The notes under the pieces: generated by a model
The model's database searches: none
What the model was told of the DNA's origin: nothing
Seen by the model: only the letters and a program-made list of their open reading frames with translations
In this document: piece after piece, positions 43,149-51,945 of the stretch
Layout: each line of letters begins with the position of its first letter
How positions within the stretch are numbered: position 1 is the first letter of the stretch
Translations under genes and position numbers: made by a program
Assembly: GCA_910585465.1 (NCBI GenBank)
Contig: CAJUEW010000001.1
Coordinates: 1-64,000 of the forward strand
Origin: an uncultured Lachnospiraceae bacterium
GTDB lineage: Bacteria > Bacillota > Clostridia > Lachnospirales > Lachnospiraceae
Reading direction: 5' to 3'
DNA: 64,000 nt

Positions 43149-43874
43149 TTATACCACCTTGTCCATCAGAGTGCTGCATGCCTGAGACGAGGTAAGGAGC
43201 TCCGGAAGAACCTCCTCCTTTGTTCCCTGTGCTCTCACTTCGCCGTCCGCCAGAACAATAATCTTATCTGCAATATTCAGAATCCGTTCCTGATGGGAAA
43301 TAATGAGCAACGAACCGTCAATCTTCTCTCTCATCCCTTCAAATACCCGGATTAAATTGTTAAAGCTCCAAAGATCGATCCCTGCCTCCGGCTCGTCGAA
43401 GATGGAAAGCTTTGTTCCTCTTGCAATAATCATCGCAATCTCAATACGCTTCAGCTCACCTCCCGACAAAGACGCGTTCACTTCTCTGTGGATATAATCC
43501 TTTGCACAAAGTCCAACCTCAGACAGATATTTACATGCCCGGTTCAGAGAAATGGGCTCCCCGTGAGCCAGATTGATCAAATCCAGAACCGTCAGCCCTT
43601 TAAAACGGACCGGCTGCTGAAACGCAAAGCTGATTCCCTTTTTCGCGCGCTCGGTAATGGATAAATCCGTAATATCCTCTCCATTAAACAGAATCTTTCC
43701 CGATGTGGGTTTCACGATTCCTGCAATCACCTTCGCCATTGTGGATTTGCCTCCGCCGTTCGGTCCCGTAATCGCTACAAAACTGTCTTCTATTTTTAGA
43801 TTCACATGCTTCAGAATTTCTTTTTCCCCGGAATCTTCATTGACCTGAAAGCAGATGTCCTGTAACTCAAGCAT
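43149..43874 (-). CDS. SufC-like ABC ATPase
   Basis: A 241-residue ATPase: Walker A GPNGGGKST, Q-loop FAFQQPVRFKG, signature LSGGELKRIE (typical of SufC), Walker B LSIFDEPEAGID, H-loop LIISHQERIL. It is soluble and drives conformational change in the SufB/D partner during cluster assembly rather than transport. Confidence 0.92.
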   Translation of the reverse strand: MLELQDICFQVNEDSGEKEILKHVNLKIEDSFVAITGPNGGGKSTMAKVIAGIVKPTSGKILFNGEDITDLSITERAKKGISFAFQQPVRFKGLTVLDLINLAHGEPISLNRACKYLSEVGLCAKDYIHREVNASLSGGELKRIEIAMIIARGTKLSIFDEPEAGIDLWSFNNLIRVFEGMREKIDGSLLIISHQERILNIADKIIVLADGEVRAQGTKEEVLPELLTSSQACSTLMDKVV

Positions 43875-43959
43875 TTTTTACGCCTCCTGTGTATTGATGG
43901 ATTTTCTAATCTCTGATACCTATCATAGCAGTGTGTGAAATTTCTGGCAAGCCCTAAAA

Positions 43960-43993
43960 GGAAAAAGGCGCATCCTTACGCGCCCTTTTCCTC
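43960..43993 (-). terminator. terminator of the RND-surface protein operon
   Basis: GGAAAAGGGCGC / (T)GCGCCTTTTTCC hairpin whose loop contains the stop codon of the 1172-residue protein, with TTTTTCC on the descending arm. Confidence 0.65.
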
Positions 43994-46900
43994 TTTTTTC
44001 TCCCCTTTTGTCTCCTCTTCTGTCTCCGCCTCTGTTTTATGCTTCTGCTTCCACCGGTGAATTGCCAGAAGAATCAGAATTGTCAGGATAATAACTCCTA
44101 CAGCGCCCAGAACCGTTACCCAGGTATCGATTCGATCCATCACAACCACATAGCCATTCTCCGCAATCACCGTATCCGCAGATAAGAAGCTTCCTATATT
44201 TTCTGTCTTCTGCACTTCTCCCACCACGGAAAAGTCTCCGTCCAGTGTCATCAGACTGTCTGCCAGATAACTGTTGTCTGCCACCCGCAGGGTCACTTGA
44301 GAGCGCAGCGGTTCCTTCTGGGTAACCTGGTAATAGTATACTTGTTTAATATGATAGGTGGGAAGCATATCCATACTGCCCATACGTTCTTTTATCTTCG
44401 CCAGCTCCTCCCCGGAAGCCTCCCTGACTGCAAGGGCCGTGTCCGGATAAAATTCTCCGCCCATCAGCACAGTGGGACGCTCCTGGCCGTCACCGGAAAC
44501 GAGAGAAGGTATATATGCCCGGCGGATTGCATGAACCGTCACATTCCTGTGAACAGGGCTTATATTTTTATCCTCCCAGTAAACATATTCGCTCTTTGTC
44601 TCTGTCAGCACCGGATAGCTCTCTTTGGGAAGCTCATCCCCATAGGAAAAATTCTCCTGCCATACTATATTTTCTCCATCCAGAAACCGGATGGTAAAGG
44701 TCGTAAAATTCTCCGGAAGTTCCTTCAGCGCGATCAATGCTGCATAATCCATGGATACGGCTTCCTGATTCCTGGTTACGCCGTCCACCGCCCCATATCC
44801 GTTATCCACGAAATAATTGTCGGTCACGGTTCCTCCGGCCTTCCCTGCAATCGCACCGCTGGACTTCACATGATCCTCCATATCTATATAGGAGCAGACG
44901 TAGGAACCGCTGATATCTTCTCCGTCACCGGCCACGCCGCCCACATAGGAGGTTCCGCTCAGCCCGCAGAGCACATAGGATTCTTTGATTCCATGAGCAG
45001 ACATTCCGGCAATGCCTCCCACATAGCCTCCATCCTCGGACACAATATCTCCATAGTTCTCACAGGAAATCACCGCACCATATTCGGCTTTTCCTACAAT
45101 GCCTCCCACATAGCTGTTTACAGCAGATATATCACTTGTATTTTTGCAATCAATAATGGCCGCCAGCACATGCTTTGTGATGCTGTCCTTGGATTCCTCC
45201 TCCTCATCGTCCTCTTTTTCATCTCTGTCAAAAATCCAGTCTGTCACATTGGAGCTTCCCTCTTTATCAATACTGCCTGCGATTCCCCCGGCCTGGCTGT
45301 CAGAATATATTTCTCCTCCATTGCTGCAGGATACGACTTTTCCGTCTCCTGTATCTCTGGTGGCAAGATCGGAAATATCCACATACACCGAGCGATCCTC
45401 AATCCGATCTCTCAGCTCGTCAAAGCCGTCGGAAACCGTTGCCCGGATATCCCGGAAATGATCCTTAATCCGGCTGAGCTGGTCAGAAACTGCATCCCAG
45501 TCAGAATCCAGCGCATCGCCTGTGGATTCCAGGCTGTCGGAAATTCCGTCTCCACGTCCCTTAAGCTCATCCTTCATATCTCCCAGCTCGTCTCCCCAGT
45601 CATCCAGCTCCCGGCTCATCGTATCTGTCAGATCATTTATCTGGCTGCCAATTGTTTTCACACTGTCGCGCAGCCCTTCTGCATCTCCTGGAAGGACTCC
45701 CAGAATCAACGCGATTTCATTCATCTGAATCACAATATCGTTGCTTAACTGTCTCAAAAGCTCCAGTCCCGCCGCCAGCTGTACTGCCTGCTCATCGGAT
45801 ATTTTGACTGAGGAGAAAGCCATCAGCTCCATCCGGCCTGAGTTTTCCGGATTCTCATCCTCTGTCTGACCTCCTTCCTCCTCCTGAAGCTCCTCTTCCA
45901 TATGCTCTCTTTCCAGAATATCGGTCGCCGGCTCTTCACCTTCCTCTGAAGAATCCTGAGTTTCGCTGTCTTCAGACTTCTCACCGTCCTCTTTTTCTTC
46001 CGTATCCTGAATTTCCTCAAGGAGATCGCTCAGTTCGGAAGGAGTCGCTGTTTCAGCCTCCAAAGCAGTCTTTCCCGCCTGGCCTTCTATATATTTTTTC
46101 AACAGCTCCAGCACCCTCTCCAGCTCCTGAAGCTGCTTGCTGTAATCATCGATTGTTTTCTCCAGCTCCGCCTTAAGCTCGCCGCCGGCTGTTTCCAGAA
46201 TAGGCTGTAGCTGCTCCAGCACATCCTCTATCTGCTGCATATCCATCTCAATCGCCCGGATATGCCCGCCCAGCTTTTCCAGATCAAAATCAAACTGTAC
46301 ATCATCCAGAGTTTCCCGCACATGATCGATCTGACTTTCTATGGCATCTCTGCTTTCGTCCGCCATATTTTCAAAATCGTCCAGATATCCCCGCAGTGAA
46401 TCCCTAAGCCCCTTCATCTGGTCAGACAGCAGATCCAGGTTGTCAGACAGATGGTCTCCAAGCCGATCTCCCGCATCCCCCAGTCCGTCTACCAAATCGG
46501 ACAGCTCATCTAACTGATCCTCCAGCTCCCGGGAAATATCCCTGTCATAAGAGGATGCCTCATAGGGCTCAAAATACCCTACAATGCCGCCCACATCCTT
46601 CCGTCCGTAAACCGTGCCCTCATTGGAGCTGTAAGAAATGCTTCCGCTTTGTCTTCCGGCGATTCCTCCGGTTTCATAACCAAGATGCCTGTACCCAACA
46701 GTACCTTCATTTTTACAGTAGGAAACCGAACCTGTGGATCTGCCCACAATTCCTCCTGTCTGGTTAGCTCTTTCATCTGCCGCCAGCCCTGTCACTGCAT
46801 TGGGAATGGATATGGTAACGCTGCCTTCTCCATCCATCTCCTTTAAAGCTTTCCGGTTTGTATTGATATTTCCGGCGTTGGTGCAATCCTCTATCGTTCC

Positions 46901-47494
46901 CTCATTGCTTCCGGCGATTCCCCCGGTTCCGGTTCTGCCGTCAATCTGAGCCTCATTTCTGGATCTTATGATGCTTCCGGTTTCCTCATTGCTTCCGGCG
47001 ATTCCTCCCACCGATGTCTGGCCATTCAGTGTTCCCCGGCTTATACAATTCTCGATTTTTCCCGCATTGCTCCCGGCGATGATTCCGGTATTTTCCTGCT
47101 CCCCGCCGCTGGCAACCTCACCTTCCACCGTCAGGTTCCGGATTTTCCCATTTGCCCCCACATAACGGAACAAACCATAATCTGACATTTCTTCCTTAAG
47201 ACTTACACCTGTAATCTGATGCCCGTTTCCTTCAAACACACCATCCATTACCGGAAGGAACAGATTTTCCTGCTCTGACAGATCCAGATCCTTTTCCAGA
47301 TAGAAGGTTTTTCCTGTGGAGAAGGATTCTGTCCTGCACTGCTCTGCCAGCAGAAGAAATTCTCCCTCGTCGCGGATATGAACCACAGATGCTGATGCCC
47401 CAAATACTGTAAAATCACACTGGGAAGCGAAAAGAGCCGCGGCCAGTCCAACAGATACGATACGTTTTTTTATTTCTGCTGCTTTCCCTATCAT
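43976..47494 (-). CDS. large surface protein with GLUG repeats and coiled coils
   Basis: A 1172-residue exported protein. Signal sequence (about 1-35, cleavage near VFGASA). Residues about 50-310 carry GLUG-type repeats (GGIAGSNEGTIEDCTNAG, GGIVGRSTGSVSYCKNEG), which form beta-helices. About 320-480 and 580-710 are long Asp/Leu-rich coiled coils (for example LSDNLDLLSDQMKGLRDSL), separated by a very acidic low-complexity stretch (about 485-555). More GLUG repeats follow (about 715-900), then a beta-rich part and one C-terminal membrane helix (VLGAVGVIILTILILLAIHR) with a short charged tail. It overlaps the exporter gene stop by 4 bases, so the two are co-translated and probably work together. 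Function not known. Confidence 0.85.
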   Translation of the reverse strand: MIGKAAEIKKRIVSVGLAAALFASQCDFTVFGASASVVHIRDEGEFLLLAEQCRTESFSTGKTFYLEKDLDLSEQENLFLPVMDGVFEGNGHQITGVSLKEEMSDYGLFRYVGANGKIRNLTVEGEVASGGEQENTGIIAGSNAGKIENCISRGTLNGQTSVGGIAGSNEETGSIIRSRNEAQIDGRTGTGGIAGSNEGTIEDCTNAGNINTNRKALKEMDGEGSVTISIPNAVTGLAADERANQTGGIVGRSTGSVSYCKNEGTVGYRHLGYETGGIAGRQSGSISYSSNEGTVYGRKDVGGIVGYFEPYEASSYDRDISRELEDQLDELSDLVDGLGDAGDRLGDHLSDNLDLLSDQMKGLRDSLRGYLDDFENMADESRDAIESQIDHVRETLDDVQFDFDLEKLGGHIRAIEMDMQQIEDVLEQLQPILETAGGELKAELEKTIDDYSKQLQELERVLELLKKYIEGQAGKTALEAETATPSELSDLLEEIQDTEEKEDGEKSEDSETQDSSEEGEEPATDILEREHMEEELQEEEGGQTEDENPENSGRMELMAFSSVKISDEQAVQLAAGLELLRQLSNDIVIQMNEIALILGVLPGDAEGLRDSVKTIGSQINDLTDTMSRELDDWGDELGDMKDELKGRGDGISDSLESTGDALDSDWDAVSDQLSRIKDHFRDIRATVSDGFDELRDRIEDRSVYVDISDLATRDTGDGKVVSCSNGGEIYSDSQAGGIAGSIDKEGSSNVTDWIFDRDEKEDDEEEESKDSITKHVLAAIIDCKNTSDISAVNSYVGGIVGKAEYGAVISCENYGDIVSEDGGYVGGIAGMSAHGIKESYVLCGLSGTSYVGGVAGDGEDISGSYVCSYIDMEDHVKSSGAIAGKAGGTVTDNYFVDNGYGAVDGVTRNQEAVSMDYAALIALKELPENFTTFTIRFLDGENIVWQENFSYGDELPKESYPVLTETKSEYVYWEDKNISPVHRNVTVHAIRRAYIPSLVSGDGQERPTVLMGGEFYPDTALAVREASGEELAKIKERMGSMDMLPTYHIKQVYYYQVTQKEPLRSQVTLRVADNSYLADSLMTLDGDFSVVGEVQKTENIGSFLSADTVIAENGYVVVMDRIDTWVTVLGAVGVIILTILILLAIHRWKQKHKTEAETEEETKGEKKEEKGA

Positions 47495-49803
47495 GCTTTT
47501 GCCTCCTTATTGAACTGTATTCTCCTCTTCCTGTAGGTTTTCTGAATAACGCCGTCAAATACATACAGAAGCTGAGGCAGTATCAGCATAACCAAAATAA
47601 TCGAGGTCAGCGTACCAATACCCAGCGTAGTTCCAAGAGACGCAATTACAGGATTGGACGTCATCTGACCAATCACAAATCCTGCCAGAGTCATAATGCT
47701 GCCGGACGTAATAATCGTGGCGAAGCTCTGATCCAATGTCTCTATCACGGCTGCCTTTTTATCCGGTATCATCTTCCGAAGCTCCGTATAACGGCTTGTA
47801 ATAACAATCGCGTAATCAATCGTTGCGCCCATCTGAATGGAGCTGACAATCAGATAGCTCAAAAAGAACATAGATGAATTCGTCAGATACGGCACGGAAA
47901 AATTAATCCAGATACTGCTTTGAATCGTAGCCACCAGAATCACAGGGATGCTGTAGGAATTGAAGGTAAAAAGCAGAATCACTGCCACAAACAATGCCGT
48001 CATAATACTGATCTTCATATTATCGTTCAGGAAGGACTTGCTCAGGTCGTAGTCACTGGTAGAATCCCCCACCACATAGACCTCATGGTAATATTTCCGG
48101 GCAATCTCCCGAACCTTGTCGATGGTGTCAAAGGTCTCCCTTCCCTCCACAGGGCCGGACATCGTAAACAGGAGACGGGAATAGGTTTCACCCTCCAGCT
48201 GCTGTCTGGCATCCGATACGCTTTTATGCATATCCCGTATATCCGCAGATAAATCATCGGAGAAATCAAAGGTTTCGTTTTCCTCCTCACCGTAAATAAA
48301 ATCCACCATATCAATCAGCGGAATCTCAAATTCATCTATGGAGTTCAGAAAAGCACCGTACTTTTCCTCCTTCCAGGCATAGAATTTATACAGCATCCGC
48401 GCCAAATCAATATCAATATCCGCAACATTGGCAAGCTGCTGGGGACTCAGCGCGTCTGTCAGCACATATTCTTCGTCCTCATCCACCGTAATATTGGCAA
48501 GTCCCAATGTTGCCTCCACATGGTCCAGCTTCTCCACCTCTGCCAGAATCGCAGCCTCGCTCTCATAATCCCCCTTCGGAATTACAATGGCCATACTGTT
48601 ATCCAGCTCGAAATTCTTTGAGATCGCCCGTTTGGAAGTCAGATACTCATTCATCTTGGCCGATTCCACAGAATTATTATCGTAAATATAGTTGCATCTG
48701 GAAGAGAACACAAATGCCGCCACTACCAATACTGCAAAAACGGGAAGAGTTATTTTCCGTATTGCAACAACAAATTTTCCCCATATGTAAATCTTTGGCA
48801 CAAAGCTTTGATGCATGGTGCGGGCGATCTGCTTTTCAAACATCATAATCAATCCCGGCATAAAGCAAAAAACTGACAGCATGCTTAAAATAATTGCTTT
48901 TGTAAGCACACGCCCCATATCCATGCCGATGCCAAACTGCATAAACATCAGCGCCACCATTCCGGAAACTGTAGTCAGAGAGCTGGATGCGATCTCCGGA
49001 ATTCCTTTCGTCAAAGCCCGTATCAAAGCCTCCTCCGTACCCACGCTGCCATGCTCCTCCATAAAACGATGGAACATAATAATCGCATAATCAATGGCAA
49101 GCGCAAGCTGCAATACCGTGCCTACCGCATTCGTAATAAAGGAAATATCTCCAAAAATAAAGTTTGTTCCCATATTTAAAAGGGCTGCCATGGCAAAAAC
49201 CAGCATAAATATGGCAATCTCCATATAAGTACCGGAGGTAAACCAAAGTACAAATACGATAATTGCCACCGCAATCACCAGGATCGCTCTCATCTCCTCC
49301 TGAAGATCCGCGCTGTCATCCTTATCTACGGTCGTATAAAAAGAAGCATCATAATCCTTCAGAGCCGCACGGACATCCGCAACCGCATACTGGGCCATGT
49401 CCTCTTCCTCCTCAGTTTCAAAGGTGATGCTGAACAGTGCTGCAAGCCCATTGTAGGAATCCTTCAGTGCCTCTCCGTCAGTGATCTCCTTTTCGTCCTC
49501 TTCCTCCTCTTTATAGAAGCTGACCTCAGATACCCCCTTGATTTCCTCCAGCACATCCGCAAGCCTGCAGGCCTCCTGATAGCTGATATTGTCAACCATT
49601 ACTTTTGCCGTTCCAAAGGTTGTGAACTCCTTGTCCATAATATCCACACCCTGCCTGGTCTCCGTATCCTCCGGAAGATATTCGGTCAGTTCATTAATGA
49701 CCTCCACCTTTGATATGGTGAACAGACACCCAATCGCCGCTGCGGCAAATAGTACCAAAAGAAGCTTTTTACTTTTCACAATCAGTTCTGCAATCCTTCT
49801 CAT
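47491..49803 (-). CDS. RND/MMPL-family transporter
   Basis: A 770-residue exporter of the MMPL/HpnN branch. Twelve predicted membrane helices in two halves: one N-terminal helix, an extracytoplasmic domain of about 140 residues, five helices, a second extracytoplasmic domain of about 220 residues, and a final set. Each half has the conserved pattern with acid residues in helix 4 (AIDYAIIMFHRF; GATIDYAIVITSRY) for proton coupling. MMPL proteins export lipids, peptides or other hydrophobic cargo. It sits between a TetR gene and the coiled-coil surface protein. Confidence 0.9.
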   Translation of the reverse strand: MRRIAELIVKSKKLLLVLFAAAAIGCLFTISKVEVINELTEYLPEDTETRQGVDIMDKEFTTFGTAKVMVDNISYQEACRLADVLEEIKGVSEVSFYKEEEEDEKEITDGEALKDSYNGLAALFSITFETEEEEDMAQYAVADVRAALKDYDASFYTTVDKDDSADLQEEMRAILVIAVAIIVFVLWFTSGTYMEIAIFMLVFAMAALLNMGTNFIFGDISFITNAVGTVLQLALAIDYAIIMFHRFMEEHGSVGTEEALIRALTKGIPEIASSSLTTVSGMVALMFMQFGIGMDMGRVLTKAIILSMLSVFCFMPGLIMMFEKQIARTMHQSFVPKIYIWGKFVVAIRKITLPVFAVLVVAAFVFSSRCNYIYDNNSVESAKMNEYLTSKRAISKNFELDNSMAIVIPKGDYESEAAILAEVEKLDHVEATLGLANITVDEDEEYVLTDALSPQQLANVADIDIDLARMLYKFYAWKEEKYGAFLNSIDEFEIPLIDMVDFIYGEEENETFDFSDDLSADIRDMHKSVSDARQQLEGETYSRLLFTMSGPVEGRETFDTIDKVREIARKYYHEVYVVGDSTSDYDLSKSFLNDNMKISIMTALFVAVILLFTFNSYSIPVILVATIQSSIWINFSVPYLTNSSMFFLSYLIVSSIQMGATIDYAIVITSRYTELRKMIPDKKAAVIETLDQSFATIITSGSIMTLAGFVIGQMTSNPVIASLGTTLGIGTLTSIILVMLILPQLLYVFDGVIQKTYRKRRIQFNKEAKA

Positions 49804-49820
49804 GGCTGTTCCTCCTGTCC

Positions 49821-49881
49821 GTTACATTTGTAACATTATTATGCTGTACCGTATCATAATATAAGCCTGAAAGATTCTCAA
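49821..49881 (-). promoter_or_regulatory. RND operon promoter with a likely TetR operator
   Basis: Minus strand: TTGAGA (49876-49881), 17 bases, TATGAT (49853-49858), then the dyad GTTACA-AA-TGTAAC (49821-49834) between the promoter and the AGGAGG ribosome site. The dyad position suits repression by the TetR protein encoded just upstream. The -35 lies in the loop of a perfect 12-bp inverted repeat (49864-49895, arms AGCCTGAAAGAT), which may add control or act as a weak terminator for tetR. Confidence 0.6.
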
Positions 49882-49933
49882 TCATCTTTCAGGCTAGTGT
49901 GACAAATCTGTCGTTTTTGTTCATTAATTTTTT

Positions 49934-50455
49934 CTAAAATAAATCCTTCATAAGCAATTCTGCCATCTTTTCAGGGGACTGGGGCATTCCCTGTTCCAGC
50001 CAGCGGAAAATTAGAAGCCCCAGACGGCCCGCCTCGGCATAAATCCAATACCCGATCTGTGCATCCTCTATATTTTCATGGAGAATATGCTCCGCCAGAT
50101 ATGTACAGTATTGAATAAGACACCCTAAAACCAGTTCATACAGCTTTGCACGAAACACTCCTTCGATTAGCTGATGATGCTCTCTGATTGTCTCAAATAC
50201 CAGTATGGCAAACTGGCGCCTGTTATCAATGCCGCAATCTTTCATCTGTTCCAGACATTTCTCAAAAATATCGTTAAAATACTGAATCAGAATATCATCC
50301 TTGGATTTATACATCCGATAATAGGACATACGGGAAACTCCCGCTTTTTTCGCAATATCCGTTATCGTAATTTCCTCGTACGGTTTTTGCTTCATCAGTA
50401 TCTGAAGAGCTGTGAAAATGCACTCTCTGGTCATTGTATGCTTCTGGGGACTCAT
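49934..50455 (-). CDS. TetR-family regulator
   Basis: A 173-residue repressor. The helix-turn-helix is in YEEITITDIAKKAGVSRMSY with YRMYKSKDDILIQYF following; the C-terminal helical domain (KDCGIDNRRQFAILVFETIR onward) should bind an inducer. The start overlaps the stop of the AIM24-like gene (ATGA). It probably represses the RND-surface protein operon through the dyad at 49821-49834. Confidence 0.88.
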   Translation of the reverse strand: MSPQKHTMTRECIFTALQILMKQKPYEEITITDIAKKAGVSRMSYYRMYKSKDDILIQYFNDIFEKCLEQMKDCGIDNRRQFAILVFETIREHHQLIEGVFRAKLYELVLGCLIQYCTYLAEHILHENIEDAQIGYWIYAEAGRLGLLIFRWLEQGMPQSPEKMAELLMKDLF

Positions 50456-51210
50456 AATATAGGCGCCATCAATACTTTTCCTGTTCCACGGTAAACATTT
50501 ACCAGACCCTCACCGGAGGCTGCGGAACCAATCAATGTTTTACCGGAGCGCTCCACCGTAAACTCCAGACTGCCGCTCCATGCAATGGCAAAATTACCGT
50601 CTACTTTCAGCACATCATTGTTCAGGGTGACTTCTATTAATTCCTCTCTCGGGCATCTGGATTCCAGGCACACCACGCCTTCCCCGGTAATACCAAGGTT
50701 GAAAAGTCCCTCGCCCCCTGCCACTGCGGAAGAGATATTAGAACGCATTACAGCCTTATGCTTCAGCTGGGATTCACATGCAAGAAACAGTCCGTCATCC
50801 AGCACAATGGAATTTCCCCACTCTCTCAGATCCTCCAGAAGAATGTATTTGTATGTAGGCTCCAAAACAAGAGTTCCATCGCCGGTGTACTCCGGCTTAA
50901 TTGCAGATTCTCCGGTTACCTTGCCGCGCACTGCTTTTCCCAGCAGATCGCCTACTCCCTTGATACCTGTGGTCGCGTTTACATTTCCTGCCATCCACTG
51001 CATAGCGCCTGCCTGAATGGTAACATGAGATTTGCTAAGCTCACAGATAACCTGGCGCTTGCGTATATTCATCTTACTGCAGAAATATGCTGTCTGGGCA
51101 TCCGAAGGGCTGACGCTTAAATCGCGCAAATATTCCACTACCGTAAAAGCTCCCTTGGAATCCAGTTCACGGACATTCGTATTATCCACAAAATTTTTAA
51201 TCTGGTACAT
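50452..51210 (-). CDS. AIM24-family protein
   Basis: A 252-residue protein of the AIM24/TraB-like beta-sandwich family (DUF124): HVTIQAGAMQWMAGNVNATT, GDGTLVLEPTYKYILLEDLR, VMRSNISSAVAGGEGLFNLG and TGEGVVCLES. The bacterial role is not defined. The start at 51210 (MYQIKNFVD) follows AAAGGAG; the open frame runs 13 codons further. Translationally coupled to tetR, which places it in the regulatory unit of the exporter. Confidence 0.87.
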   Translation of the reverse strand: MYQIKNFVDNTNVRELDSKGAFTVVEYLRDLSVSPSDAQTAYFCSKMNIRKRQVICELSKSHVTIQAGAMQWMAGNVNATTGIKGVGDLLGKAVRGKVTGESAIKPEYTGDGTLVLEPTYKYILLEDLREWGNSIVLDDGLFLACESQLKHKAVMRSNISSAVAGGEGLFNLGITGEGVVCLESRCPREELIEVTLNNDVLKVDGNFAIAWSGSLEFTVERSGKTLIGSAASGEGLVNVYRGTGKVLMAPIL

Positions 51211-51409
51211 ATCGCATTTTCTCCTTTGTTTATATAAATTTATTATCATTCAGATTTTACAGATACAGTAAATTCTACGTTTTCTATCTGTCTGTATTTT
51301 CCCGCCGCTCTTTTTCTGTCCGTTAAATCAGATGGAGCAGCTGGAATTGTTACCCGGAAATGTTCTTCTTCTTTTTGCGCATACTATCCATAAAAAGGAG
51401 GTGTATCAA

Positions 51410-51607
51410 ATGACGCATATTCAATCATCTTTTACAGAGCTTCCTGCAAACTGCAAATCTGCCGCCGACCGCATGGCTCACGCGCTTACAGAGGAAGACC
51501 GGTTCGCTGACCTGACAGAAGACTGTCAGAGAAAGCTTACAGAACTGGAAAGCATAATCTCCAAAGCAACAAACGAAAAGGTTGCCCTTGTGGCATATCG
51601 ACTGTAA
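51410..51607 (+). CDS. small protein of unknown function
   Basis: A 65-residue protein (MTHIQSSFTELPANCKSAAD, ending VALVAYRL) with a helical middle (LTEDCQRKLTELESIISKAT). AAAAGGAGG at ideal spacing before the ATG and a strong terminator 12 bases after the stop support a real monocistronic gene. I recognise no family. Confidence 0.6.
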   Translation: MTHIQSSFTELPANCKSAADRMAHALTEEDRFADLTEDCQRKLTELESIISKATNEKVALVAYRL

Positions 51608-51619
51608 AAACGATTTTAA

Positions 51620-51652
51620 GGGGACAGAACCGCCGGATCTGTCTCCTTTTTT
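51620..51652 (+). terminator. terminator of the 65-residue gene
   Basis: GGGGACAGA / TCTGTCTCC stem with a 9-base loop followed by TTTTTT. Confidence 0.85.
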
Positions 51653-51860
51653 CATATAGTATTATCAGCATATCTATTCCGGCGCACAGTCTGAACAAAT
51701 CCTTTAGACAACTCTTTCACATTATACTTTTTATTCCCTCAGCAGTCAATATTTGATATAAATTTCCAGACACTTTCCAAAACGCTTTTTCTCTGTTACG
51801 CCCCATCTGAAATCTTTCATTTTTGCACTTTTTATTTATAAATGCCAGGCCGGAATCTGC

Positions 51861-51914
51861 TTGCATATTTCCACTATGTATGTTATTATTGTCATATGAA
51901 CATATATTCAAACG
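51861..51914 (+). promoter_or_regulatory. promoter with ArsR/SmtB-type operator before the P1B ATPase
   Basis: TTGCAT (51861-51866), 17 bases, TATTAT (51884-51889), followed at once by ATATGAACATATATTCAAAC (51894-51913). The core TGAACATATATTCA closely matches operators of CzrA/SmtB/CadC metal-sensing repressors. It would block transcription start until zinc or cadmium releases the repressor. No arsR-type gene lies beside it. Confidence 0.7.
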
Positions 51915-51945
51915 AATAATAATTAATATAAAATGGAGGCAGCTT

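Noticed and set aside
44297..45748. 483-codon open frame on the plus strand
   Set aside because: It lies wholly opposite the repeat-rich surface protein gene, has no ribosome site and no recognisable domain; long antisense frames are expected there from the codon bias.
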